Below are positions 38,201 through 45,564 of a DNA stretch of 64,000 nucleotides, piece after piece. Source of the stretch: Actinacidiphila cocklensis (GTDB lineage: Bacteria; Actinomycetota; Actinomycetes; Streptomycetales; Streptomycetaceae). Position 1 is the stretch's first letter. Every line of letters starts with the position of its first letter. The notes below the pieces were generated by a model. The model made no database searches, was not told the origin of the DNA, and was given only the letters and a program-made list of their open reading frames with translations. Location of the stretch: contig NZ_CAJSLV010000060.1 of assembly GCF_907177275.1 (NCBI RefSeq), positions 51,573-115,572 of the forward strand, in the 5' to 3' direction. Made by a program: the position numbers and the translations under genes.

Positions 38201-41015
38201 GGTAGGGGAACGACTTCACCTCGCCGAGGAACTCCCGCAGATCACCTCGCAGGCCACGCCCCACCAGATCCAGCAGAACCTCCGGATGCGCGGGCCGGAC
38301 GCCCGCAACGCGGCCGAACCAGTCCGCGAGTTCCGCCACGGCCAGATCGGCACCGCGTACTTCGTGCTGCCCCGCCCCCAGGGCGGTCGCATCTGCCCCG
38401 ATCTGCTCCGACAGTTCACCCGTCATGTACGCGGGTATCCGCGCGCCGTCGCTGAACCGCACGGCCCCGGTCACGACCGGCGGCGGAGGCGCCCCGTGAT
38501 CGACCTCCGGCGGCCGCCGCCGATCCAACTGCTCCCCGACCGGCAGCAGATGCGACGCGGGTGGGGCAGCGGCGGGACGACGTGACCCGGACGCTCCGGC
38601 CGATCCCGACGGTCCTTCCTCCGCGACACGGCCGAGGGCCTCCGGGCGTGCGCCGCCTTTCGTGCCGCTGAACTCGATCTTCGCGAGGTGGCGTGCGACG
38701 GCTTCTGCGCGGGCGGTGAAGTCCATACGTGTGAAGGCGGGGCCGGCTGTGCGGTGCAGTTCGCGGTAGGCCTCGATGGCCCGCTCGTCCGGGACGGGTT
38801 CGGCGGACAGGTGGTCGGTCAGGTGTCTGTTCACCCGCTCCGGGAGGTCGTTCTCGATGCTCAGTGGTGTGGTGCGCGGGGGCGGGGGGTTGTCGTCGGC
38901 TGTGTGGGTGAGGGTGATGACGGTGCGGCGGCGGGCTTGGGGGGTGTCGTGGGCGGGGTCGGTGCCGTGGGGGAGTGCCGGGCCGAGGGATCGCTGGTGG
39001 ATCGACAGGTTGTCGGCCCGCAACGGTGATCCGAGTGCGGCCAGGTGGTGGTCGAGGTGCTGTGCGAGGACGTCGTAGGTCTGCCGAGCGCGTTCGGCAC
39101 CCAGTTGCAGTGCTTGGCCGAAGTGCGGTTGTCCTGCGACTGATGAGGTGCCGTGGCCGGTGATGGTGATCTCCGGCAGCGGCGCTCCTGTGCGGGCTCG
39201 CAGGTCCGCGGTACGTGCCACGTGGGCGGCCAGCTCCCTGAGCCCGTCGGCCGCACCGGCGTCGAGGCCGGTGGCGTCCTGCGAACCGAACGAGACCACA
39301 TGCGAGACGACCGGCCCGGGGACGGCAGCGGACGCCGGCAACGGTACGAAGGCCCCGCCATCGCTCTGGGGCACGGGCTCGGCCTCGGGAACGGGACGGG
39401 GGACGGGGTCCACGCCCGCTGCTGCGGCCGGCGGCTGCAGGGCTCGTGCGGTGGCGCCCGTCTCGGTCCCACCGGTGCGCGGCTGCGCGGCCGCGGCCTC
39501 GCGGCTCGTCGCTGTCGCTGTCGATCCGGCGGAGGTCGCGACGGCAGCGGCCGGACCCGACGCCGTGCGCATGGCCGATCCCGCTCGGGTGGTGCCGGTG
39601 GTGTGGCCCTGCTCTGCCGCGGCAGCTGCGTCACCGGAGGTGGTGGCGGGACGGTTCGCGCCCGTGGCAGCCGACCCGGGGCCGGTACCTGCTCCGCCAC
39701 CGGTTCCGGTTCCACCTCCGGTACCGGAGGTGGTGCGGACGGATGCGACCGCACCGGAATCAGCCGCCCCCCGGACCCCGACGGCGCCGAAGGAGGACGC
39801 GGTGCCCGACGTCGTGGCAGTGGCAGTGATCCCGCTGACCGCCTCGCGGGCTCCGGTGGCGCCGCCCTCCCTGCCGGCGCCAGGGGTGGTGCCGCGGGAT
39901 GCGGACGTGCGGACCTGCCCCGTGCCCTGCGTCTCCGTGCCCTGCGCCCCCGCGCCGACCGTCCTGCCCGCACCGGCCCCCGCACCCGCACCACGACCCG
40001 CACCGGCGCGGGCCGTGGTGCCGGCGGTCGCGGTGTGACTCGCCGTGAGCGCGGACTTCATGCCGAACATGTCCTGCTTGCCCGCGAACCCGGCCGGATC
40101 CATCGTGGCCGCCCCCGACGCGGCCAGGCCCAGTCCCGCAGCGGCGAGCCCCGCCAGACTCGGCACATCCGTGTTCACCCGGCCTGAGCCACTGCCGCCC
40201 TTGCCGAAACGGAACTTCTTCCCGCCTTCCAACCCGCCGGCGAGACCTGACGTGAACGAACCGATCCAGGTCGCCACGTCGCCGAAATCCCCGTCGATCG
40301 CGGACATCGCCACCGACGACACCACACCCGAGATGGCACTGTGGACCACGTTCCCCGCCAGCGAGCCCGCGAATTTCGGCGCCGCCAGCCGGCCCGCACC
40401 GAACACCGCACCACTCGTGCCGCCGCTCACCGCACCCGACTCCGCCGCGGACGCCGTCGCCTGCGCGTCCCACTGCTTGCGGTGACCGGAGATGAACTGC
40501 ATCAGCTGGACCAGCACGTCACTGGCCACACCCAGCGCGGTGCCCACCGCCACACCCTCGACCAGCGACTTCAGCAGCATGAGCACGACCGCCCGCGCCC
40601 CTGTCACCGCCGCCGGGATCGCCTCGGGAGCGAAGAACAGGTAGTGCAGGATCTGCAGCGCCAGCAGCACCAGCTGCACGATGATCATGAGCTTCGTGTA
40701 CTCGACCTGCACCGCGGTCTGATCGCTCAGATCGCCCAGCTGGTTCGCCGCCTGTACCAGCCCCGGGGCCAACGACTCCAACTGCGTGACGAAGTCGCGG
40801 AAACCCTCCGCGATCCGGCCGTCGACGCTCTCCAGAACGCCCGCGCCCACCGAGCCCAACGACCCGCACAGCCCGGCCAGTTGACGCGACGCCTCGCCGT
40901 ACGCCCCGGCCAGCTGGAACAGGTGGGACTCGCTGCTCTGCGGCCACTCCTGACCGACCGCCAGCGTTCCCACCCATGCCAGCTCCGGAGGCATCTCGAT
41001 GTCGCCGTCAGCCAC
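29202..41015 (-). CDS. Giant T7SS-linked multidomain protein with GT-B-like C-terminus
   Basis: A 3,937-residue protein from ATG 41015 (MADGDIEMPPELAWVGTLAVGQEWP). Residues 1-105 are a WXG100/CpnT-like helical N-terminus, followed by hydrophobic helices (LMIIVQLVLLALQILHYLFF; AVVLMLLKSLVEGVAVGTALG). Residues ~270-560 are Gly/Ala/Thr-rich. OmpA-like modules (SHVVSFGSQDATGLD..ITITGHGTSS) occur at ~570-785 and ~3010-3225. Between them lie about 1,750 beta-rich residues, a coiled coil (~2540-2690) and a degenerate OTU-like segment (~2820-2980, VAGNGFWDAVA with the Cys missing). After a Pro-rich linker, residues ~3460-3937 resemble a GT-B glycosyltransferase: IAVFTHEAQGKGDLMLG and PIVMTTGNQSTSEALSAGK. 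It lies at the end of the WXG100 block, so export by the ESX machine is likely. Polymorphic-toxin function is an inference; no immunity gene is evident. Confidence 0.85.
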   Translation of the reverse strand: MADGDIEMPPELAWVGTLAVGQEWPQSSESHLFQLAGAYGEASRQLAGLCGSLGSVGAGVLESVDGRIAEGFRDFVTQLESLAPGLVQAANQLGDLSDQTAVQVEYTKLMIIVQLVLLALQILHYLFFAPEAIPAAVTGARAVVLMLLKSLVEGVAVGTALGVASDVLVQLMQFISGHRKQWDAQATASAAESGAVSGGTSGAVFGAGRLAAPKFAGSLAGNVVHSAISGVVSSVAMSAIDGDFGDVATWIGSFTSGLAGGLEGGKKFRFGKGGSGSGRVNTDVPSLAGLAAAGLGLAASGAATMDPAGFAGKQDMFGMKSALTASHTATAGTTARAGAGRGAGAGAGAGRTVGAGAQGTETQGTGQVRTSASRGTTPGAGREGGATGAREAVSGITATATTSGTASSFGAVGVRGAADSGAVASVRTTSGTGGGTGTGGGAGTGPGSAATGANRPATTSGDAAAAAEQGHTTGTTRAGSAMRTASGPAAAVATSAGSTATATSREAAAAQPRTGGTETGATARALQPPAAAAGVDPVPRPVPEAEPVPQSDGGAFVPLPASAAVPGPVVSHVVSFGSQDATGLDAGAADGLRELAAHVARTADLRARTGAPLPEITITGHGTSSVAGQPHFGQALQLGAERARQTYDVLAQHLDHHLAALGSPLRADNLSIHQRSLGPALPHGTDPAHDTPQARRRTVITLTHTADDNPPPPRTTPLSIENDLPERVNRHLTDHLSAEPVPDERAIEAYRELHRTAGPAFTRMDFTARAEAVARHLAKIEFSGTKGGARPEALGRVAEEGPSGSAGASGSRRPAAAPPASHLLPVGEQLDRRRPPEVDHGAPPPPVVTGAVRFSDGARIPAYMTGELSEQIGADATALGAGQHEVRGADLAVAELADWFGRVAGVRPAHPEVLLDLVGRGLRGDLREFLGEVKSFPYRTADGLPVHLRLTARSYGNWERFTFGLGSPTKLDVMQRSSAGSGRVAVNGTSWGIAPTLPLALAGLPAGGWGRAYLQFSFSKQARFNLQNQLTNQTETRSTDGAHVHLDDLGYEFHVVDRLGRPLGADGTPIAEGSTDREPERLRFAVRDGLMARLAASLTSAAPETGSGFPGTIAMSGRTRFREAVVEAIGPVRHIRDGALELAGIPAGSKGAGPITDFFSVPNLQSVMRSLYQGPTPVPYGGRNRAEPRGVLWVHAEPTELVRLSDTTAAEMRDIVTSMLRNEQTLGKSRGTEVGGSAGPGFNLAHLAAAFNLRVLAGVNMRYGVSHTRSAVFGGSGSVKVGAQAKGTPTGLYLVRQRVTVTGPARGPEHRGLPLLSPSAPRELPRTETYETWAVVRLTRSEADRLAGQPLPRPEGPEPAPLAVTQQMLTLSRVQELTFRDGSASRLVDGRPVSYPEYFSDAVLREIRSAYPDLVAPLEELYPGNPRWRNSGHFETVLHNTLEVHKALSYQNMAANLGAMADGGLRIDLIESHRLTRGHRQVWVDATLTQPRYEGLQQDLRIRFSAPGSENLSGQQSSARSVQVGLEGVASVRDKTPGVAGNPLDAGTVSVGGRYGTGVESESGYGSSVGSEATSIGTGGSHIFSYDVSFRVRRDGYWRLRGWLRGALSAQLLGAQPFVFTERRSELAVTRAAGAGGPDEPAQGRVVVSVPVGLTRTAVADHVLEQPRVEAMRAEDARDMALLTPRWLERSAAGLDGPAAGLADSVLAHPHATVAVTDGETLARVTQEVVAEASGGSWLVTQPGAPGHEAVLRSVGYQGRIANFEANAAPLGSRTKLFTPAPYLPRTTRVAQRSALMPGLTALTPVLRMEVEDTVGGAMQISGRNARTTTVTFGGQVNGMQSVAAGTGVVSTDGLALTPFRLDRTAVGAVLRSASAEINRKDVGGHQVVVTAPVRHEIAVASSRVGAGAYEGGLVPRSLAGVSGRTLVQPAGWVGVIPEKSAHQLGAITDGFGDVPRYNDVVPWTPYPWLNQRPFGGWPATALNPALALHEFGTRLHGLGLSDTDLEQLRRLVSGRAVRALSNELVGRGMSAPARISRWEHLRLGSRQVRLRAELVPAEVVRLEGLGHSVELEEHRHATETVLQGRSRASGTMATLTLVEGASTGDALARTAGPAVSHTGASMTTTSVTQSDSTVFGSTVTSTEVHAVYETRYDLRLELEITDAGPSRPADAGGARGRDEWWRSWVVRTRHSVVVGRNAGTLTWHAPLSLMWAGQDPAAPGDDPLSPRQLALPPGSGPRRLARLPETGARGWQAVPHPDGADRPFEMPEEGFAVRGIAVGLGALDTANTLVLAAAQDLSLVLPDGGEIGEDLLARAKDTPLTRAGTGPAQSLTDGTSDTALTAFYQQTLTPQGYRVAGLTHRGFFGGVDGSLTLYSRPDFSGARLLAVADGVKFETPKRQAHGSGSAVAHTDSFARTLDAGPTVATDIGTTQPGGVLAGQVTDSATSTLTLDRLSSVNIKPDNVVRAYVFAVPMRWLSVAQAHHHVQDSAMVGLVHSVFGNARRVPQAMETDTLALVWVRHDVATRLGLLTHANHPEPARAAWDAVKQANDAFTGADKAYWDLRRGGRAADRRTRLTEAGDLAATLEQRDTDTVQAVRDARDTLDAALADRDADDAEAAHDEWEELRRDRVPQARERLAAARQAAADEVTAARRALAAAQARMDEVATDLDTLRRRAVALAAELGRVRRGADRLTAWYQLSPEERADLRASGTGEPDAVRFVPPRAPELNITAAPAPKKAPAAPAPRPDVRLDDVNRAHATAPWERQGEPAGNGWSFDAASDHRLMTMTDDAGRSHVFDLHRPEVGNGGALRMPGAEGDGVVGTQPVAGNGFWDAVAVAGGRPDEAAALARGASASDLPADMRLDPRAVFRVQELATAVPELLRGTPGLPERVVRDGGHLPADVRESLTPQQRHALLRANLRAARRWDDRTADVAAALAARSGGIELTVVDEDGSYRVHGPADPDSGAIRTRAFVYRRGDVYLAAVPRQGDVLVTGRSDSGSAGGSGSEAVSHVVSFGSQDATGLDTREADGLRELAADVARAADLRARAGARLPEIVITGHGTASVAGQPHFGRALRLGAERARQTYEVFARHLDEHLTGLGSAVRARDLRIHQRSLGPALPHGTDPAHDTPQARRTTVITLTHTTHEPPTLPHSTPLSVENDLPERVNRHLTNHLSTDPVTGEQAIEAYRELERTGGPAFTRLDFRARAEAVARHLAKIEFSGVKGGADSASAQRDSQDAQRILDTAQVMTALKDRGWAPKWTVVDGARTRSTVYTSLDSLAAELGFPRAQQSVGTSAPGGAASTVPAATTSARVRPPVPARSTGLTTAGQQSGPSSGHQPGPSTGRPQVPPKPRHFISPARQSDPAADRQQASSAPAPRDHPVAPPPPVEVRQREVAERIRWEDFAANSAQARVELAEQGQAPGRYLRPRANGALEDGAFTRIAGSVNIRNRSQLVPRLIRQLYSCLEWTGRAPIAVFTHEAQGKGDLMLGVKTADALREHFPRNEANRNDIVLLTAEPARVKEPDLFRNSGHPFVALDGVKPVAPPLGTRVAPTHVIVAPQLAVTKDFQQSVGAWGSTISAMTEYSKKDPLPPEAAGTGYTTGLGADEVGITFDAGLREYRQRQSRIADAGGRRVARLENLRALESGELRTALFPPEQGRTVDEYAAAPGSRLYFAYSNKSALRFALTVAEVENGESNDVHVVQSSPGPMPTDLDNAVKGTLAGLGVARVRLVSISSKSSPQVTVTVTEQTTGGTGKTMHWITTDRVPHDDMLTLLKASEPIVMTTGNQSTSEALSAGKTIMYESIGMRQSIAFRESLYSSAGVKQPDIDSLAAVSRDYDKTGARPGQPEFKAAAAVLKRLQQENLMGAFSDQAAATRDLGRWIGGQHLRDLLMETGLRPTLLQWEQALAANPRDPAAYRSFVAHLLGLPDGN
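31329..31985 (-). repeat. OmpA-like direct repeat, C-terminal copy
   Basis: A long DNA repeat inside the giant gene, matching 38652-39308 at high identity with no net indel over at least 600 bases. It encodes the OmpA-like fold plus a following helical segment (NDLPERVNRHLT, VARHLAKIEFSG). Confidence 0.85.
38652..39308 (-). repeat. OmpA-like direct repeat, N-terminal copy
   Basis: The partner of 31329-31985, offset by exactly 7,323 bases (2,441 codons). Recombination between the copies would remove the central region and keep the reading frame. Confidence 0.85.
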
Positions 41016-41071
41016 TCACGATCACCCTCTCAGACCTCACACCTCAGACCGCACACTGCACAGAACCCGCC

Positions 41072-41458
41072 CTAACGCACCGTCCCCTTCGGAGCCCCAC
41101 CGCCGGAGCCGGAGCCACCGCCTGAACCGGAACCGGAACCGGAGCCGGGAGCGAGGGCGTGGGACTGCTCGACGGCCTGCTCCTCGACCCTGCCGAGGCC
41201 GCTGCTGGTGATCTGGAGTCTGTCCTTGACCTCTTCCCAGGCGTTGCCGATGCCCTCGACGGCCTTCAGCAGGGCATGCGAGTCCGGGTCGTGCGACGCC
41301 CTGAACGCCTCCGCCGCCGCGTCGTGACCCACGGCGTCGCTATTGGCGGAGACGCTGGCCTGCAAACTCCTGCCGATGTCCTTGAAAGCTCCGGCAACCA
41401 TCAGGAACTCCGGGGCGACCCTGTCCAGACCCTCGGTGTCGACAGAGATGTCAGCCAT
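41072..41458 (-). CDS. WXG100-like / ESX secretion-associated protein
   Basis: A 128-residue protein from ATG 41458 (MADISVDTEGLDRVAPEFLMVAGAFKDIGRSLQASVSAN). It forms two predicted long helices of about 40 residues with a Trp between them (GIGNAWEEVKDRLQ), as in the WXG100/EspC-like fold, although the classic W-x-G is absent. The last 25 residues are a Gly/Ser tail (GSGSGSGGGSGSGGG). Its ATG overlaps the stop of the upstream YbaB-like gene by 8 bases, and it ends 56 bases before the giant gene. It is probably a secreted partner or helper for the giant protein. Confidence 0.75.
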   Translation of the reverse strand: MADISVDTEGLDRVAPEFLMVAGAFKDIGRSLQASVSANSDAVGHDAAAEAFRASHDPDSHALLKAVEGIGNAWEEVKDRLQITSSGLGRVEEQAVEQSHALAPGSGSGSGSGGGSGSGGGAPKGTVR

Positions 41459-41882
41459 GGGAGTTCCCTCGGAATCCGCGGTCGATGGCGTCGTGTGCGT
41501 TCTGCGGCATCACCGGTTCTTCGGGCAGGACGGTCGCCGGATCGGCCTTGCCCTGGAGGAGGCCGAGCACGTCCCATCCGGCCGGGAGCTCGTCGGCGAG
41601 GATCGAGGCAGTGCTCTGCAGCACCTCGGACCTGGCCTGCTCGATGGTGGCCAGCAGCACGTCGGCGAGCTCCTTCGGGGGCATCCGCCGGTAGGCGCCG
41701 GTAGGGAACTCAATCGCGGTGACCTCGCCTTGGGCGCCGACGGTGACCTTGACCGCCTGGCGGGGGCCGGTGACGGTCGCCGTGGTCGCGTTGATCCGGC
41801 GCCGTATCCCGGCAGCGGACTCACGCTGCCGGTTGTACTGCGCCAGCAAGTCCTCGATCTGCTGGTCGTATTGGCCGGGCAC
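41451..41882 (-). CDS. YbaB/EbfC-family protein
   Basis: A 143-residue protein from GTG 41882 (VPGQYDQQIEDLLAQYNRQRESAAGI); GTG 41888 is an alternative. The pattern is a long N-terminal helix, then beta strands ATTATVTGPRQAVKVTVGAQGEVTAIEFPTGAYRRMPPKELADVLLATIEQAR. This is the YbaB nucleoid-associated / DNA-binding fold (helix, three strands, helix), which forms tweezer-like dimers. YbaB-like genes occur repeatedly in actinobacterial ESX loci, where their job is unclear: chaperone-like or secreted, possibly not DNA-binding. The stop overlaps the ATG of the next WXG100-like gene, indicating translational coupling. Confidence 0.8.
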   Translation of the reverse strand: MPGQYDQQIEDLLAQYNRQRESAAGIRRRINATTATVTGPRQAVKVTVGAQGEVTAIEFPTGAYRRMPPKELADVLLATIEQARSEVLQSTASILADELPAGWDVLGLLQGKADPATVLPEEPVMPQNAHDAIDRGFRGNSHG

Positions 41883-41931
41883 GTGCACCTGCTTTCTTCT
41901 GGGGAGCTGCGGACTGCGGGTGAGGGCGGAG

Positions 41932-44046
<2,115 letters not shown>

Positions 44047-44118
44047 CGTCGTTCTCCTCTGTGCGCCCACCGGCCCGCCGGTGTCCCGGCGGGCGCCCGG
44101 CGGAACGGCGGATCCACG

Positions 44119-44742
44119 TCAGGCCGTTGGCGGCTGCGGGTCGCTGCTGCTGTTCGGCGCGGAGCCGCCGGCGGCGGTCATCATGGTGTTGAAGTCGACC
44201 GGCGTGTTGCCGAGCGCCTTGGCCAGGTCCTCTGCCTTCATGCCGTTGGCGTCCTCCGTCGTCGTGTAGTCGTGGCTCAGCTTCCGTACCCCGTCCCGCA
44301 TGTCGGTGAGGCCGGTGGACAGGGCCTTCAGGGAATCGCCGAGGCTCTTCATGAGGCCCGCGTCGTCGTTGGGACCGTTGACCTTCTGCCGCATGGTGTT
44401 GGCGTGGTAGAAGGCACCCGGGGCGATGTTGACGGTGGCGAGACGAAGGATGGCCTCGCGCACCGGCGCGATCAGCATGTCGATGTTCTGGGCGAGCAGG
44501 TCGAGCGACGGGGTGCTGACCGACGTCCCGCCCGATGCGCCTTTGGCACCGGGCACGGGCGGCGGCACGAACGACCGCGGATCCGGGACGTAGCCGTGGT
44601 GCAGGACGTCCGGGGTGGTCGGGGCGGCATGGGGCGTGTTCTGGGTGAGCCCGGGTGAGGAGGCGGGTGGGCTGGGGGGCGGAGCGGAGGGGGCGGGGTT
44701 GGGGTTGGAGCTCACTCCCGCGAAGGGATCGGGAGCACTCAT
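44119..44742 (-). CDS. Proline-rich ESX secretion-associated protein
   Basis: A 207-residue protein from ATG 44742, one base after the stop of the upstream WXG100 gene. Residues 1-75 are Pro/Ser/Ala-rich and probably unstructured. Residues 80-180 are mostly helical (LDLLAQNIDMLIAPVREAILRLA, LMKSLGDSLKALSTGLTDMRDGVRKLSHDYTTTEDANGMKAEDLAKALGN). DYTTTED contains a YxxxE motif, the general type VII secretion signal. The helical half is the size of a WXG100-type hairpin. No enzymatic motif is seen. Its position between two WXG100 genes and the PPE-like gene suggests a secreted partner. Confidence 0.7.
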   Translation of the reverse strand: MSAPDPFAGVSSNPNPAPSAPPPSPPASSPGLTQNTPHAAPTTPDVLHHGYVPDPRSFVPPPVPGAKGASGGTSVSTPSLDLLAQNIDMLIAPVREAILRLATVNIAPGAFYHANTMRQKVNGPNDDAGLMKSLGDSLKALSTGLTDMRDGVRKLSHDYTTTEDANGMKAEDLAKALGNTPVDFNTMMTAAGGSAPNSSSDPQPPTA

Positions 44743-44743
44743 G

Positions 44744-45034
44744 TCACTGCTCCCACAGGCTCATGCCCTGGCGCTCACCCGAGTGGTAGGCGTCGTTGAT
44801 GTCGCCGAGCGCGCTCGTGGCGTTCTGGGACTGGACGACCATGTCGGCGGCAGCGGCGTCCCACTTGGCCTTGACCACGTCGTACGTGCCGCGCGCGTCG
44901 CTGGTCCATTCGCTGAGGTTCATCCTGGATGCGTCGTCCAGGTTGGTCAGGGTCTCCTGCAGCTTCTTGCTGATCGCGGCCATCTCGCCGACGACGTACT
45001 CGACCTGGTCCATCTGCACGGTGTAAGTGGGCAT
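44744..45034 (-). CDS. WXG100-family protein (EsxB-like)
   Basis: A 96-residue protein, the canonical size. Layout is helix, turn, helix: MDQVEYVVGEMAAISKKLQETLTNLDD, then SEWTSDARGTYDVVKAKWDAAAADM, with WTS in place of the W-x-G turn. The C-terminus NDAYHSGERQG carries a YxxxE motif, the type VII export signal normally present on one partner of the heterodimer. The ATG at 45034 starts MPTYTVQM. It lies 67 bases after the EsxA-like gene, so the two probably form the secreted pair recognised by EccC. Confidence 0.88.
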   Translation of the reverse strand: MPTYTVQMDQVEYVVGEMAAISKKLQETLTNLDDASRMNLSEWTSDARGTYDVVKAKWDAAAADMVVQSQNATSALGDINDAYHSGERQGMSLWEQ

Positions 45035-45101
45035 GGTGACGTTCCTCGGGGTGTCGGGGTGTCGGGGGACGGGTTGCAGAGGTGCGGGGGTGCAAGCGGT
45101 T

Positions 45102-45437
45102 CTAGAAGCCGGGCAGCCGCTGGGACATGCCGCTCTGCAGTGTTCCGGCCGCGGTGACGGTGGTCTCGTGGGTGTTGGCGTAGCTGCCCGTGTTGGCCTG
45201 CAGCTTCTCGAGCATCAGGCCGAGCTGGCTGCGGACCGCGGAGAAGTCCTGGAGCCAGCTGTCCATGGCGCTCTGGAAGGTGCTGGACGCGTCGCCGGTC
45301 CAACTGGCTCGCAGGGCCTCGATCTGGCTCGCCATCTGGGTGTACGAGCTGTTGGCCTCGTCCAGGGCGGTCTGGAAACTGCTCTGCGCGGACTTCATAC
45401 CCGCGAGGTTCACCGAGGTCTCGGCATTGCCGGCCAT
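45102..45437 (-). CDS. WXG100-family protein (EsxA-like)
   Basis: A 111-residue protein starting at ATG 45437 (MAGNAETSVNLAGM), with AGGAG 7 nt upstream; a GTG two codons earlier overlaps the ribosome binding site and is less likely. Two helices flank the W-x-G turn in ALRASWTGDASSTFQSAMDSW, which is the diagnostic motif. The Ala/Ser/Gln-rich helices fit an antiparallel hairpin dimerising with the neighbour at 44744-45034. No YxxxD/E is present at the C-terminus, as expected for the partner lacking the signal. It is the first gene of the substrate block. Confidence 0.88.
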   Translation of the reverse strand: MAGNAETSVNLAGMKSAQSSFQTALDEANSSYTQMASQIEALRASWTGDASSTFQSAMDSWLQDFSAVRSQLGLMLEKLQANTGSYANTHETTVTAAGTLQSGMSQRLPGF

Positions 45438-45470
45438 GGCCACTCCTCTTCTGATCAGTGTGGTTCGTGC

Positions 45471-45482
45471 TTGTCATGACAA
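45471..45482. promoter_or_regulatory. Perfect 12-bp palindrome upstream of the WXG100 genes
   Basis: TTGTCATGACAA lies 34 bases upstream of the first WXG100 start, in the only sizeable gap of the locus. Its position suits an operator or activator site for a separate substrate promoter. The regulator is unknown. Confidence 0.4.
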
Positions 45483-45496
45483 TGGTCCGTGAGATC

Positions 45497-45513
45497 GGCC
45501 GGGCAACCCGGCC
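45497..45513 (-). terminator. GC hairpin after the EccA-like gene
   Basis: A 7-bp perfect stem (GGCCGGG/CCCGGCC) with a 3-base loop lies about 50 bases downstream of the stop at 45565. It could attenuate transcription between the machine genes and the substrate genes. Confidence 0.4.
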
Positions 45514-45564
45514 CGATGGTGGGCCGGCTGCCCTGCCGAGCCGTCTGTCTGCCTCTTCTTCCGG

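Noticed and set aside
31722..38585. Very long plus-strand open frame of about 2,290 codons opposite the giant gene
   Set aside because: It is the antisense shadow of GC-rich codons. It has no domain, no ribosome binding site and an Arg/Gly/His-rich composition, while the minus strand gives a coherent multidomain protein.
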